From Variovorax sp. PMC12 (GTDB lineage: Bacteria > Pseudomonadota > Gammaproteobacteria > Burkholderiales > Burkholderiaceae_C), in the NCBI RefSeq assembly GCF_003019815.1, contig NZ_CP027774.1, forward strand, positions 620,001 to 684,000: a stretch of 64,000 nt of DNA. Direction: 5' to 3'. The notes below the pieces were generated by a model, which saw nothing but the letters and a program-made list of their open reading frames with translations, made no database searches and was not told the DNA's origin. The translations under genes and the position numbers were made by a program. Positions 49,603-58,777 of the stretch are shown here, one piece after another (the first letter of the stretch is position 1; each line of letters begins with the position of its first letter).

Positions 49603-50040
49603 ATGGCCGAGCGCACCGTTTTCCAATCCATCTCCCGCACGCACCTGATCAGCCTTGCTCCGCAGGGCAGCGTGCGCGACGCCGCCTGCGTGATGACGCG
49701 CGCCAACTGCGGAAGCGTGCTCGTCATGGAGCTGCCGGACGTCCTGGTGGGCATCCTGACCGAGCGCGACCTGATGACCCGCGTGCTGGCGCGGGGGCTC
49801 GACCCCGATCGCACGCCGGTGCGCGAAGTCATGACGCCCAACCCGATCTGCGTGCCGCCGGAGACGCCGGTGTCCGACGCGGTGGTGCTCATGCTCGAAC
49901 GGGGCTTTCGCCATCTGCCGCTGGTGGCGGGCAGGAAGGTCGTCGGCGTGTTCTCGGTGCGCGATGCGCTGCCGCGCGAGATCGGCGCGGCCGTGAGCCT
50001 GACCGAATTCCGCGAACGACTGAACGACGCGCTGGGCTGA
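49603..50040 (+). CDS. CBS-domain pair protein
   Basis: A 145-residue protein made of two CBS motifs (about residues 15-70 and 80-135), with the typical VLVGILTERDLMTRVLARG and REVMTPNPICVPPETPVSDA followed by RHLPLVAGRKVVGVFSVRD. Such pairs bind adenine nucleotides and report energy state. AGGAGGG precedes the ATG. It sits between the oxidoreductase operon and gluconate genes and could be transcribed with either; its partner is unknown. Confidence 0.9.
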   Translation: MAERTVFQSISRTHLISLAPQGSVRDAACVMTRANCGSVLVMELPDVLVGILTERDLMTRVLARGLDPDRTPVREVMTPNPICVPPETPVSDAVVLMLERGFRHLPLVAGRKVVGVFSVRDALPREIGAAVSLTEFRERLNDALG

Positions 50041-50051
50041 CAAGGAAACCA

Positions 50052-50573
50052 ATGCCTCTTCCCACTCAAAAACCGCAGGTGCTGGTGCTCATGGGCGTCT
50101 CGGGCTGCGGCAAGACGACCGTGGCCGCCATCCTCGCTGGCCGCCTGTCCTGGCCCTTCGAGGAAGGCGATGCACTCCATCCGCCTGCGAACATTGCCAA
50201 GATGGAAGCGGGACATCCGCTCACCGACGAAGACCGCGCACCCTGGCTGCGCAAGGTGGCGGACTGGGTGGACGAGCGCATCGCTGCCGGCGAGCATGGG
50301 CTCATCACCTGCTCGGCGCTCAAGCGCTCCTACCGCGAGGTGATCAACCGGCGCGGCGCGGGCGTGGTGTTCGTCTACCTCCACGGCTCGCGCGAGACCA
50401 TCGCCTCGCGCCTGATGGCCCGCCACGGCCACTTCATGCCGCCCAGCCTGCTCGACAGCCAGTTCGCCGACCTGGAAGAGCCCGCGGCGGACGAGCCCGC
50501 GATTCGCGTCGACATCGGCCCGGCGCCCTCCGCGCTGGCCCAGACCATCATCGAAACCCTGGGCCTGAAATAA
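50052..50573 (+). CDS. gntK: Gluconokinase
   Basis: A 173-residue small kinase that phosphorylates gluconate to 6-phosphogluconate for the Entner-Doudoroff or pentose phosphate pathways. Walker A GVSGCGKTT, then FEEGDALHPPANIAKMEAGH and LTDEDRAPWL, and the later CSALKRSYREVI are diagnostic of the GntK family. AAGGAA precedes the ATG. It is directly followed, with no gap, by a gluconate permease gene, forming a gluconate-use pair. Confidence 0.94.
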   Translation: MPLPTQKPQVLVLMGVSGCGKTTVAAILAGRLSWPFEEGDALHPPANIAKMEAGHPLTDEDRAPWLRKVADWVDERIAAGEHGLITCSALKRSYREVINRRGAGVVFVYLHGSRETIASRLMARHGHFMPPSLLDSQFADLEEPAADEPAIRVDIGPAPSALAQTIIETLGLK

Positions 50574-51956
50574 ATGGACGCTTCCACCGCGCTGAACGCG
50601 CACGACATCCAGGTGCTGGCCGTCGCGGCCATCGGCATCGCGCTGCTGGTCGTGCTGATCGTGTGGCTGAAGCTGCATGCCTTCCTGGCCCTGACCATCG
50701 GCGCGCTCTTCGTCGGCGTCGGTTCGGGCATTCCGCTCGACAAGGTGACGGCGTCCTATGAAAACGGCGTCGGCGGCGTGCTGGGCTACGTGGGCGTGCT
50801 CATCGCACTGGGCGCGATGCTGGGCAAGCTGCTGGCGGATTCCGGCGGCGCCGACAGGCTGGTCGAGACGCTGCTGCGCGGGCGCCCCGCCACGCTGCCC
50901 TGGAAGATGGCGCTGGTCGCCAGCATCATCGGCATACCGATGTTCTTCGAGATCGGGCTCGTGCTGCTGATTCCCGTGGTCATGCTCGCGGTACACCGCT
51001 CCAAGGGCCCCGCCATGCGGCTCGGCATTCCGGCGCTGGCCGGCCTGTCGGTGCTGCACGGGTTCATTCCACCGCATCCGGGGCCGCTCGCCGCCATTGC
51101 CATCCTGCATGCGAACGTCGGCGTGACCCTGGCGCTCGGGCTGCTGATCGCGATTCCGACGGTGGCCGTGGCCGGGCCGCTCTTCGGCCTGCTGGCGGCC
51201 CGGCTGGTTCCGATCGGCGCGGCCGGCGCGGGGCTGGCGGTCACGGCCTCGGGGTCGGCTGGCAATGCGGTCGACCAGAAGCCGAGCGCAAGCCCCACCT
51301 TCGCATGGACCCTGGTCACCCTGCTGTCTCCCCTGGTGCTGATGCTGCTGAAGGCGGCGGCCGACATCTGGCTGGACAAGTCGGCCCCGCTGCGGCCGGT
51401 GCTCGACTTCATCGGCGACCCCGTCTTCGCCTTGCTGGTGGCCGTGTTGCTGGCCATGGTGACCTTCGGCACCGCCGTGGGCTTCACGCTGCCCGTGCTG
51501 GCCAGGAAGATCGCCGACAGCCTGCTGCCGGTGGTGGGCGTCATGCTCATCGTGGGTGCGGGCGGCGGGTTCAAGCAGGCGCTCGTCGATGGCGGTACCG
51601 GCAATGCCATCGCCAAGATCGCGCTCGCGGCGGGCCTGTCGACGCTGGTGCTGGGCTGGATCGTGGCGGTGCTGATTCGCCTGGCGACCGGCTCCGCGAC
51701 GGTGGCGACCGTCACCGCGGCGGGCATCATCGCGCCGCTGGCCGGCGGGCTGTCGACCAACCACCTGTCGCTCGTGGTGCTGGCCATCGGCGCCGGCTCG
51801 CTGTTCTTCTCCCATGTGAACGACGCCGGCTTCTGGCTGGTGAAGGAATACTTCGGCCTCACGGTGGGGCAGACGATCAAGACCTGGTCGGTGATGGAGA
51901 CGGTGATCTCCGTGATGGGGCTGCTGCTGACGCTCGCGCTGTCGGCCGTTTTCTGA
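50574..51956 (+). CDS. GntP-family gluconate:H+ symporter
   Basis: A 460-residue membrane protein of the GntP family with about twelve to fourteen hydrophobic segments. Features: ENGVGGVLGYVGVLIALGAM, the conserved HGFIPPHPGPLAA, GAGGGFKQALVDGGTG and FFSHVNDAGFWLVKEYFGL. Its start codon follows the gluconokinase stop immediately, so translation is coupled. Uptake of gluconate, or a related sugar acid, feeds the kinase. Confidence 0.93.
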   Translation: MDASTALNAHDIQVLAVAAIGIALLVVLIVWLKLHAFLALTIGALFVGVGSGIPLDKVTASYENGVGGVLGYVGVLIALGAMLGKLLADSGGADRLVETLLRGRPATLPWKMALVASIIGIPMFFEIGLVLLIPVVMLAVHRSKGPAMRLGIPALAGLSVLHGFIPPHPGPLAAIAILHANVGVTLALGLLIAIPTVAVAGPLFGLLAARLVPIGAAGAGLAVTASGSAGNAVDQKPSASPTFAWTLVTLLSPLVLMLLKAAADIWLDKSAPLRPVLDFIGDPVFALLVAVLLAMVTFGTAVGFTLPVLARKIADSLLPVVGVMLIVGAGGGFKQALVDGGTGNAIAKIALAAGLSTLVLGWIVAVLIRLATGSATVATVTAAGIIAPLAGGLSTNHLSLVVLAIGAGSLFFSHVNDAGFWLVKEYFGLTVGQTIKTWSVMETVISVMGLLLTLALSAVF

Positions 51957-52079
51957 GGGCGGGCGCCCGACGGCTTGCGCCGGCCCGGCCGATCCCGTAC
52001 GCTGGCCTGGCGTCCGTGCGCAGCACCCGAGCCCCTGCGGGCCGCCGGGTCGGCCTTCCGGATGCGAAGGAGTGCAGCC

Positions 52080-54140
52080 ATGCCAAGCCGATCGAACGGC
52101 CTCGCGGCCGAAATGGGAGCGGTGCGAACACTGGCGCTCGTCGGCGCCGCCGCCGCCGGCAAGACCTCCCTCGCCGAGGCCCTGTTGTTCAAGGCGGGTG
52201 CCATCAAGGCCTGCGGCAGCGTCGAGCGCGGCAGCACCGTCAGCGACCATGACCCCCTGGAGCGCCGCCTGCAGCACTCGCTCAATGCATCAGTGCTGCA
52301 CCTCACGCATGCCGGCACGCGCATCCACTTCATCGACACGCCCGGCGGCCCCGACTTCCTCGGCCAGAGCCTGCCGGCGCTGGAGGCGGTCGAAACGGTG
52401 GCGGTGGTCATCAACGCCGCCACCGGCATCGAGCCGATGACGGTGCGCATGATGGCGTACGCGGCCTCGCGCCATCTCGCGCGCATGATCATCGTCAACA
52501 AGATCGACTCGCAGGGCATCTCGCTGGCGGGCCTGCTGGCCGACATCCAGGCCACCTTCGGCCGCGAATGCCTGCCGCTGAACCTGCCCGACGGGGTCGG
52601 CAGGCAGGTGGTGGACTGCTTCTTCAACCGCTTCGGGCAGTCCGACTTCGGCCCCGTCGAGGCGGCGCACCGCGCGCTGGTGGAACAGGTGGTCGAGGTC
52701 GACGCGGCCTTCGTCGAGCGCTACCTCGAGGAGGGCGACGTGAATCCGGCCGAGCTGCACGCGCCGCTCGAGCAGGCGCTGCGCGAAGGCCACCTGATTC
52801 CGGTGTGCTTCGTCTCGTCGCGCAGCGGCGCCGGCGTGGCCGAACTGCTGGACGTGATCGTCAAGCTACTGCCCGACCCGAGCGAGGCCAACCCGCCTGA
52901 CTTCATCGTCGGCGAGGGCGCCCAGGCCAAGCCCATGCAGGCCAGGCCCGACCCGTCGCTGCACGTGCTGGCGCATGTGTTCAAGGTCACCATCGACCCC
53001 TACGTCGGCAAGATGGGTATCTTTCGCGTGCACCAAGGCACGCTCACGCGCGACAGCCAACTCTACATCGGCGATGGCCGCAAACCCTTCAAGGTGGGGC
53101 ACCTGTTCATGCTGCAGGGCAAGGACCATGTCGAGGTGTCGCACGCGGTGCCGGGCGACATCGTGGCGGTGGCCAAGGTCGACGAGATCCACTTCGATGC
53201 CGTGCTGCACGATGCGGCCGAGGACAGCCATGTGCATCTCGCGCCGCTGGCGTTTCCGGTGCCGGTGCACGGCCTGGCCGTGGAGCCCAAGCGCCATGGC
53301 GACGAGCAGCGCGCCTGGGAGATCCTTGGCAAGCTCGCGGCCGAGGACCCCTGCCTGCGCATCGAGCACGTGATGGCGACCAACGAGACGGTGCTCTACG
53401 GCCTGAGCGAGCTTCACCTGCGCATCGTGCTCGACCGCCTGCGCGAGGTGTACCGCTTCGAGGTGCAGACGCGGCCGCCGCGCATCGCCTACCGCGAGAC
53501 CGTGACCGCGCCGGCCGAGGGCCATCACCGCCACAAGAAGCAGACCGGCGGCTCCGGCCAGTTCGGTGAAGTCTTCCTGCGCATCGAGCCGCTGGCGCGC
53601 GGCGGCGGCTTCGAGTTTGCAGACGAGGTGCGCGGCGGTGCGATTCCGGGGCATTTCATCCCCGCGGTCGAGAAAGGCGTGCGCGAGGTGCTGGCGTGCG
53701 GTGCGATCGCCGGCTATCCGGTGGTCGACGTGCGCGTGGTGGTGTACGACGGCAAGCACCACAGCGTTGACAGCAAGGACATCGCCTTCGCCACCGCCGG
53801 CCGCAAGGCCTTCATGGCGGCCATCCGCGAGGCCCGGCCGGTGGTGCTCGAGCCGATCGTCGAGATCGAGATCGCCGTGCCGGAGCCGTCGGTCGGCGAC
53901 GTCACCGGCGATCTTTCAACCCGCCGGGGCCTGGTCACAGGCACGTCGGCCGCAGGCGCGGGCACCGCGGTCGTTCGCGGCCAGGTGCCGATGGCCGAAC
54001 TGGCCAGCTACCAGTCGCGCCTCAATGCGATGACCAGCGGGCAGGGGCGCTACACCATCGCGCTGTCGCACTACGAGGCGGTGCCACCGGCGACGCAGCA
54101 GATGCTGATGGGGCAGTACCGGGGGCATGAGGAAGACTGA
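52080..54140 (+). CDS. Elongation factor G-like GTPase (EF-G paralogue)
   Basis: A 686-residue EF-G homologue with all five domains recognisable, including GKMGIFRVHQGTL (domain II), LSELHLRIVLDRLREVY (III), KKQTGGSGQFGEVFLRIEPL (IV start) and the C-terminal EPIVEIEIAVPEPSVGDVTG region (V). The G1 loop is GAAAAGKTS (residues 22-30) and G4 is NKID. G3 reads DTPGGPDF, so the catalytic histidine of translational GTPases is Gly90. This is typical of divergent EF-G2-like proteins rather than the housekeeping factor, which would lie in the str operon. AAGGAG precedes the ATG by 7 bases. Its role is not established. Confidence 0.88.
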   Translation: MPSRSNGLAAEMGAVRTLALVGAAAAGKTSLAEALLFKAGAIKACGSVERGSTVSDHDPLERRLQHSLNASVLHLTHAGTRIHFIDTPGGPDFLGQSLPALEAVETVAVVINAATGIEPMTVRMMAYAASRHLARMIIVNKIDSQGISLAGLLADIQATFGRECLPLNLPDGVGRQVVDCFFNRFGQSDFGPVEAAHRALVEQVVEVDAAFVERYLEEGDVNPAELHAPLEQALREGHLIPVCFVSSRSGAGVAELLDVIVKLLPDPSEANPPDFIVGEGAQAKPMQARPDPSLHVLAHVFKVTIDPYVGKMGIFRVHQGTLTRDSQLYIGDGRKPFKVGHLFMLQGKDHVEVSHAVPGDIVAVAKVDEIHFDAVLHDAAEDSHVHLAPLAFPVPVHGLAVEPKRHGDEQRAWEILGKLAAEDPCLRIEHVMATNETVLYGLSELHLRIVLDRLREVYRFEVQTRPPRIAYRETVTAPAEGHHRHKKQTGGSGQFGEVFLRIEPLARGGGFEFADEVRGGAIPGHFIPAVEKGVREVLACGAIAGYPVVDVRVVVYDGKHHSVDSKDIAFATAGRKAFMAAIREARPVVLEPIVEIEIAVPEPSVGDVTGDLSTRRGLVTGTSAAGAGTAVVRGQVPMAELASYQSRLNAMTSGQGRYTIALSHYEAVPPATQQMLMGQYRGHEED

Positions 54141-54161
54141 GACTGCGGGGTTTGTGGCGGC

Positions 54162-55598
54162 CTACCGATTCAGCTGTGCGCACGCCAGGCGGCCCAGGCG
54201 ACGCACGCCGGCTTCGATGTGGTCGTCCCATGTGTGGCCGGCGCTCAGGCGCAGGCAGTTGCCATAGCGGCGGCTTGCCGAGAACACGTTTCCTGGCGCG
54301 AAGCAGATGCCGTGCTCGAGCGCTTCGTCGAACAATGCGCGCGAGTCGAAATGCTTGGGAAGCTCCAGCCAGAGCATGAAGCCGCCTGCGGGGCGACTCA
54401 CCTTCGTCTCGGCGGGAAAGCTGGCTTCGATGGCCCGGACCATGCGTGTCAGGTTCTCCTCCAGCACGCGCCGAATGCGGCGCAGGTGCACTTCATAGGC
54501 GTTGCCCTCGAGGAACTCCGCGATCGCGAGTTGTGGCAGCACCGGACTGCTCAGGCTGAATGCCAGCTTGCGCTCCATCACGCGCTGCGCGTATGCGCCC
54601 GGCGCGATCCACCCGATGCGGTACCCGGGTGCAAGGCTCTTCGAGAAGGAGCTGCAGTAGATGATCTTGTTCTCTCCCCGGTCCAGCGCAATGAATGGCT
54701 TGGGACGCTCGCGGCCGAAGTGGATGTCGCCATACACGTCGTCTTCAATCAGCGGTATGGCGTGCTTCGAAAGGAGCGCGAGAAGCGATCTTTTATCGCT
54801 CTCGGTCATCACGTATCCCAGCGGGTTGCTGAAGCCGGACGAGAGCACGCACGCCGCTATCGGTTCCTTGTCGAGCAGGCGCGCCAGCGCGGCGACATCG
54901 ACGCCGCGCACGAGGTCGGTGGCAAGTTCCAGGGCCTTCAGTCCCAGCACCTCCAGTGTGTGCAGCAGACCGAAGTAGGTGGGGGACTCGACCGCGATGG
55001 TGTCGCCGGGCCTGGCCACCGCGCCCAGCGCGAGCGTCAGCGCTTCGGTGCAGCCGCTGGTGATGAGGATGTCGTCAGGCGACAGGGCATGGCCCGTGCG
55101 TATCGACCGCCTGGCGATCTCGCGGCGCAGGGCCGCCTCGCCCCGTGGGGGGCTGTAGACGTTGTGACGGGCACCGTGCTGGCGCGCCACGCGTGCGAGC
55201 ATGAGATCGAGCCGCTTCGACTGCAGCAGCCCCACATCGGGCACCGCGCATCCCAGCGGGACCAGGGACATGTTCGACGCATGCTCGAGCAACGCGGCGA
55301 CGGCGCCGCTGATCGACACGGTCGAAGCCTTCGTGCGAGGACGGGAGGTGGAAGGAAGCGCAAACGTCCCATGGCGGGCGTTCGAGACATAGAAGCCCGA
55401 CTGCGGCCTGGACACGAGGACTCCGCGATCCTCCAGCATGCGGTAGGCCTGCAGCGCTGTCGCGATGCTGAGCTGATGCTGCTCGCTCACGGCACGCACC
55501 GACGGAACGCGCATGCCCGGGGACAAGGCACCCTTGTCGATCATGCCGATGATGAGGTCGGCCAGCTGTTCGTATCGATAGGGTGCGTGCGCTTCCAT
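54162..55598 (-). CDS. MocR-type regulator (GntR DNA-binding domain fused to aminotransferase)
   Basis: A 478-residue chimeric regulator. Residues about 5-70 form a GntR winged helix (RYEQLADLIIGMIDKGALSP, then VPSVRAVSEQHQLSIATALQ). The rest is a fold-type I aminotransferase domain with PLP lysine in SSFSKSLAPGYRIGW and LLSKHAIPLIEDDVYGDIHF before it. ATG 55598 is preferred to GTG 55610. It is divergent from another aminotransferase gene, and direct repeats of the kind bound by MocR proteins lie between them, so it probably controls that gene using PLP or an amino acid adduct. Confidence 0.9.
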   Translation of the reverse strand: MEAHAPYRYEQLADLIIGMIDKGALSPGMRVPSVRAVSEQHQLSIATALQAYRMLEDRGVLVSRPQSGFYVSNARHGTFALPSTSRPRTKASTVSISGAVAALLEHASNMSLVPLGCAVPDVGLLQSKRLDLMLARVARQHGARHNVYSPPRGEAALRREIARRSIRTGHALSPDDILITSGCTEALTLALGAVARPGDTIAVESPTYFGLLHTLEVLGLKALELATDLVRGVDVAALARLLDKEPIAACVLSSGFSNPLGYVMTESDKRSLLALLSKHAIPLIEDDVYGDIHFGRERPKPFIALDRGENKIIYCSSFSKSLAPGYRIGWIAPGAYAQRVMERKLAFSLSSPVLPQLAIAEFLEGNAYEVHLRRIRRVLEENLTRMVRAIEASFPAETKVSRPAGGFMLWLELPKHFDSRALFDEALEHGICFAPGNVFSASRRYGNCLRLSAGHTWDDHIEAGVRRLGRLACAQLNR

Positions 55599-55640
55599 GA
55601 TGGCGCTCACTCTCGGCCAGCCAGGCGCGGCGCGACAAAC

Positions 55641-55673
55641 AAACTGTGATGGTCGAAAAATCGAAAAACTGTG
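55641..55673. promoter_or_regulatory. Direct repeats between MocR and aminotransferase genes
   Basis: AAACTGTG occurs at 55641-55648 and 55666-55673 (25 bases start to start), with TCGAAAAA repeated in tandem between them (55653-55668). Characterised MocR regulators such as GabR bind direct repeats in divergent promoters. Confidence 0.5.
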
Positions 55674-55746
55674 GCTGTTGCGGTTTGCTCCCGCTCGCTA
55701 CGATGCCTCGGCTGAACTACTGAACCGGCAGGTTCGAGGCGAAACG

Positions 55747-56952
55747 ATGAGAGCTATTCAAGAGATTCCTTCCCCGGAAAGAAGCGACGACGTGCGCGAT
55801 GCGGCCTCCCCGCAGTGGCGCGGAAGGTTTCCCTACAACGAGATCATTTCGCTTCTCGATGTGAGCCGGCCGTTCAACCTGGCGGAGAGCACCTCGCAGG
55901 ATCTGACGCTCGGCGAGCTTCTCGATTTTCCGGACCTGGAGAACATCCGCGATCTGAAGCTGGGCTACGGCAAGTCCGCCGGCTCGCTCGTGCTGCGGCA
56001 GGCGATTGCGGATGCCTGCAAGGTCCCGCCTCAATACGTCCTCACGACGCAGGGCACGGCATTGGGTCTCTTCCTTCTGGCTTTCGAGGTTTGCCGCGCG
56101 GGCGACGAAGCCGTTCTTGCGACGCCGTGCTTCCCACCGAGCCGTGACAGCCTCCTGGGAGCAGGTGCGAGCGTGCGGGAGGTCAAGCTCTCCTTCGAGA
56201 ACGGCTATGCCCTGGATTTCGGACAGTTCGAGGCATGCCTCAACTCGAAGACGAAGCTGGTGAGCATCGCTTCGCCGCAGAACCCCAGCGGCGTCCGCAC
56301 CTCGCGCGCCGACATCGAGAGGCTGCTCGAACTGATGGGCAGGCTGTCGCCTGGTGCGCTGCTCTTCGTCGACGAGACCTACCGCGAGGCTTCCTACGGA
56401 GATGACCCGATGGTCGAGAGCTTTGCAAGCCTCGATCCACGCATCGTCACGGGTGCATCCGTCTCCAAGGCATTGGGCGCACCGGGGCTGCGAACCGGTT
56501 GGCTCACGGTGCCGGACGCGGACCTCCGCTCGCGGCTCACGGTGGCGAAGATGAACACCGTGATCTCCGGCTCGGTGCTCGACGAAACGCTGGCCGCGGC
56601 ACTGTTGCGCAACAGCGAGCGGGTGTTGGGGCCTCGGCGCCGTCTGCTTGCGGCTGCCCTGCAGGAACTGTCGGACTGGTGCGATGCCGAGCGCGGCCGC
56701 ATCGAATGGATCAGGCCCGATGGCGGTGCCCTGAGTTGCCTGCGGCTGCGCGCCGATGTGTTCGACGATGCCGCGGTCTCTCGCTTCTGGGCTCTGTTGC
56801 CGGACCATGACCTGCAGCTCGCATCGGGGCGGTGGTTCGGCGAGTCCGACCGCGTGTTCAGGCTCGGCTTCGGATACCTGCCGGCGGCAAAGCTGAAGCC
56901 TGCGCTGGCTGCTCTTTCGGCCAGCCTGGACAGGTCACTGTCGCCGCGTTGA
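55747..56952 (+). CDS. PLP-dependent aminotransferase (class I/II)
   Basis: A 401-residue fold-type I aminotransferase. KLGYGKSAGSLVLRQAIADA and LTTQGTALGLFLLAFEVC are the N-terminal and cofactor-phosphate regions. VSIASPQNPSGVRTSRADIE and ALLFVDETYREA carry the Asn and Asp that bind PLP, and GASVSKALGAPGLRTGWL contains the Schiff-base lysine. The ATG at 55747 is chosen; the open frame upstream lies in the regulatory region. It is divergent from a MocR regulator that likely controls it. Amino donor and acceptor are not evident. Confidence 0.88.
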   Translation: MRAIQEIPSPERSDDVRDAASPQWRGRFPYNEIISLLDVSRPFNLAESTSQDLTLGELLDFPDLENIRDLKLGYGKSAGSLVLRQAIADACKVPPQYVLTTQGTALGLFLLAFEVCRAGDEAVLATPCFPPSRDSLLGAGASVREVKLSFENGYALDFGQFEACLNSKTKLVSIASPQNPSGVRTSRADIERLLELMGRLSPGALLFVDETYREASYGDDPMVESFASLDPRIVTGASVSKALGAPGLRTGWLTVPDADLRSRLTVAKMNTVISGSVLDETLAAALLRNSERVLGPRRRLLAAALQELSDWCDAERGRIEWIRPDGGALSCLRLRADVFDDAAVSRFWALLPDHDLQLASGRWFGESDRVFRLGFGYLPAAKLKPALAALSASLDRSLSPR

Positions 56953-57341
56953 CGGCGATAGCCCACTTGTCGAGACGGTCATGCGCATCCGGGAGGTGAG
57001 TTCGTCGACATGCTGTCGAGATTCACGAGGCGCGGAATCCTCATCCCATTTGGAGTCAACCACTTACGGGCGGATCAATCATTGAGGATGGAACCGCTGT
57101 TTCACTAAAGATGGAATTCCTGGTGTTTTGTCTCACCAACTTTGGAATTTAGCGGCTAAATTGCGGCGTTAGATGGCGCGCGTCGTTGCCGCGCGGCGGC
57201 GAATGGCCGCCATCGGTGGCGGATTCAACCGGTCGTTCGACGCGAGTGATGACCCACGCGCTCAGAATGGTGCCTTCAAACGGGTGGGGATGGAACGGAA
57301 TTCGGCTAGGAGGTCGTCGCTAGCATTAAAGGGCTTAGGTC
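56953..57341. other. Lower-GC intergenic stretch
   Basis: About 390 bases without a convincing gene, more AT-rich than the flanks. It holds a near-perfect palindrome at 57146-57162 and an integron-like GTTAGATG at 57168-57175, for which no matching left half was found. Confidence 0.45.
57146..57162. repeat. Near-perfect palindrome AATTTAGC-G-GCTAAATT
   Basis: Eight-base arms around a single central base, in AT-rich intergenic DNA at the left edge of the low-GC patch. It could be an operator, a recombination-site arm or a remnant end of a mobile element. No second copy was noticed in the window. Confidence 0.45.
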
Positions 57342-57935
57342 ATGGTGTTTGGTTGGTTCAAGAAAGAAAGGCGCCCCGGCCCGCATACCCCGGCACTCGT
57401 TGACCCAGCCGTACAGGCAACCGTCCAATGGGTCGCCGAAGTGATCGGCGATCACACGGAGTTCCAACGACGTGCACAAACGGCGGCGAGCACGTTCGAC
57501 GAGGCTCGCATACCAGAATTGCCGCACTATTTCCATGGCGACTCGATGCCTCCGTCGGAACTTGCTGACAGGTTTCCGGGGCTAGGCCAATGGATGGCAG
57601 TGCGCCAATTGGCCATTTTTGAGATTCTCTATTTCATCGGCTCGCCGGCTCTGCCGCTGCTGAAGAGAGTCGCACACGGCGCCTACGATTGGACTCAGGA
57701 CAACGCAATTGAAGTTCTCTGTCGGCTCGCCGCCTATGATGTGGAACGCGAGACGACGATTCAGGACCTACGGATGTTGATTCCCAAACTGCGCTATGAG
57801 GCGGTGATCTATGCTGCCGAGCCCTTAGTTCAGCAAGCCCGATCGGACACGGCCATTGCCGCGATCATCCAAGACTTGCTCACTGTTCCGGAATTCGCTG
57901 AAGTCCACGCGGAAATCGTCCAGTCCGCCATGTGA
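57342..57935 (+). CDS. Hypothetical protein, 197 residues
   Basis: Not recognised. The protein is mostly helical (VQATVQWVAEVIGDHTEFQR, AVRQLAIFEILYFIGSPALP, NAIEVLCRLAAYDV), in a pattern suggesting HEAT-like helical repeats, and has no signal or membrane segment. The start ATG at 57342 has no strong ribosome site. Base composition is lower in GC than the flanking genes, and a short orphan gene and an IS1182 scrap follow, so it is probably horizontally acquired. Small helical proteins of this kind are sometimes immunity proteins, but there is no toxin gene here to support that. Confidence 0.6.
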   Translation: MVFGWFKKERRPGPHTPALVDPAVQATVQWVAEVIGDHTEFQRRAQTAASTFDEARIPELPHYFHGDSMPPSELADRFPGLGQWMAVRQLAIFEILYFIGSPALPLLKRVAHGAYDWTQDNAIEVLCRLAAYDVERETTIQDLRMLIPKLRYEAVIYAAEPLVQQARSDTAIAAIIQDLLTVPEFAEVHAEIVQSAM

Positions 57936-58022
57936 TGGTGGCGGGTTTGAAATCCGCCCCCTCTCCGATTGCCATAGCGGCTCAAGGCCATCACCGGTCC
58001 TTTATTCAAAATACTCGAACTC

Positions 58023-58313
58023 ATGCAGTCGATCCGAAAGTACTATCGAACGTACAACGAGAGTCATGAGGGGACTTCTGGACTCTTCTATTGCGAAGTC
58101 ACTGACGGCATGATCACCCGGATGATCAACAGCTTTGAGCATGAGCTGTGGTGGGCAACCCCTAGCGCTCATAACAACGAGCAGTATGACTTCACGACAC
58201 GTCCCGAATTTCCAGAGGCCGGTATAGAAAATCTGAAAAGGGATGCAGCCCTCACCGAACTGTCCCTCGCAGAGTTCGAGGACTTATGGCGCCGTGCGAC
58301 GCGGGAGGCTTAA
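58023..58313 (+). CDS. Hypothetical protein, 96 residues
   Basis: Not recognised. A short, acidic, probably soluble protein rich in aromatic residues (YYRTYNESHEGTSGLFYCEV, then MITRMINSFEHELWWATPS) and ending in a helical LAEFEDLWRRATREA. No good ribosome site precedes the ATG. It lies 87 bases after another orphan gene in a lower-GC patch bounded by a transposase fragment. Its amino-acid composition is that of a real protein rather than a shadow frame, but function is unknown. Confidence 0.55.
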   Translation: MQSIRKYYRTYNESHEGTSGLFYCEVTDGMITRMINSFEHELWWATPSAHNNEQYDFTTRPEFPEAGIENLKRDAALTELSLAEFEDLWRRATREA

Positions 58314-58552
58314 GGCTCTTTAGAGGCCAGCAATTTCCCTTGCCCCGACACTCGGTCGACCAAGCGAGAGACCGCTTTGAAGCGAATCGAACTTCGGATT
58401 CGGGCCGAGGCTGTGTAGAAACGCGCGATGCCGTCATGCGAACGACGACGTGCAGAGATCAGCGAGCTTCATTCGGTGCCGATATGCGCCTGAGATCGAC
58501 TACGAGGCCTTCACGGCACCTCATCGAAGTGCGAATGAGAGCCTAAAGAGGC

Positions 58553-58648
58553 TCACGCCCCCGCCAGCCGCATCGCTTTCATCGTTTTCGCAATCCCCAA
58601 CACGCTCATCACCCGCTTGAGGTTGTACGCAAGCACGTGAAGACTCAT
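58553..58648 (-). pseudogene. IS1182-type transposase C-terminal remnant
   Basis: The minus strand encodes MSLHVLAYNLKRVMSVLG followed by IAKTMKAMRLAGA and a stop, which matches the extreme C-terminus of IS1182-family transposases. The match stops just upstream (around 58655), and no other part of the element is visible. The surrounding 58314-58777 holds no other gene. Confidence 0.72.
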
Positions 58649-58777
58649 CGTAAGCGCGTGGCCGCTCCACCTTGACAAGCAAGGCGGCGGCTTTCGACGG
58701 CGGAGGCTAGACTTCGGTTATCGCCGCCCCTGCCATTGAAGTTGGATGCCCACACCAGCGCACAACGCAGTGCTTTC

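Noticed and set aside
57168..57175. GTTAGATG resembling the right end of an integron attC site
   Set aside because: No matching left-end RYYYAAC box or paired inner boxes could be found at a suitable distance, and no integrase gene is present.
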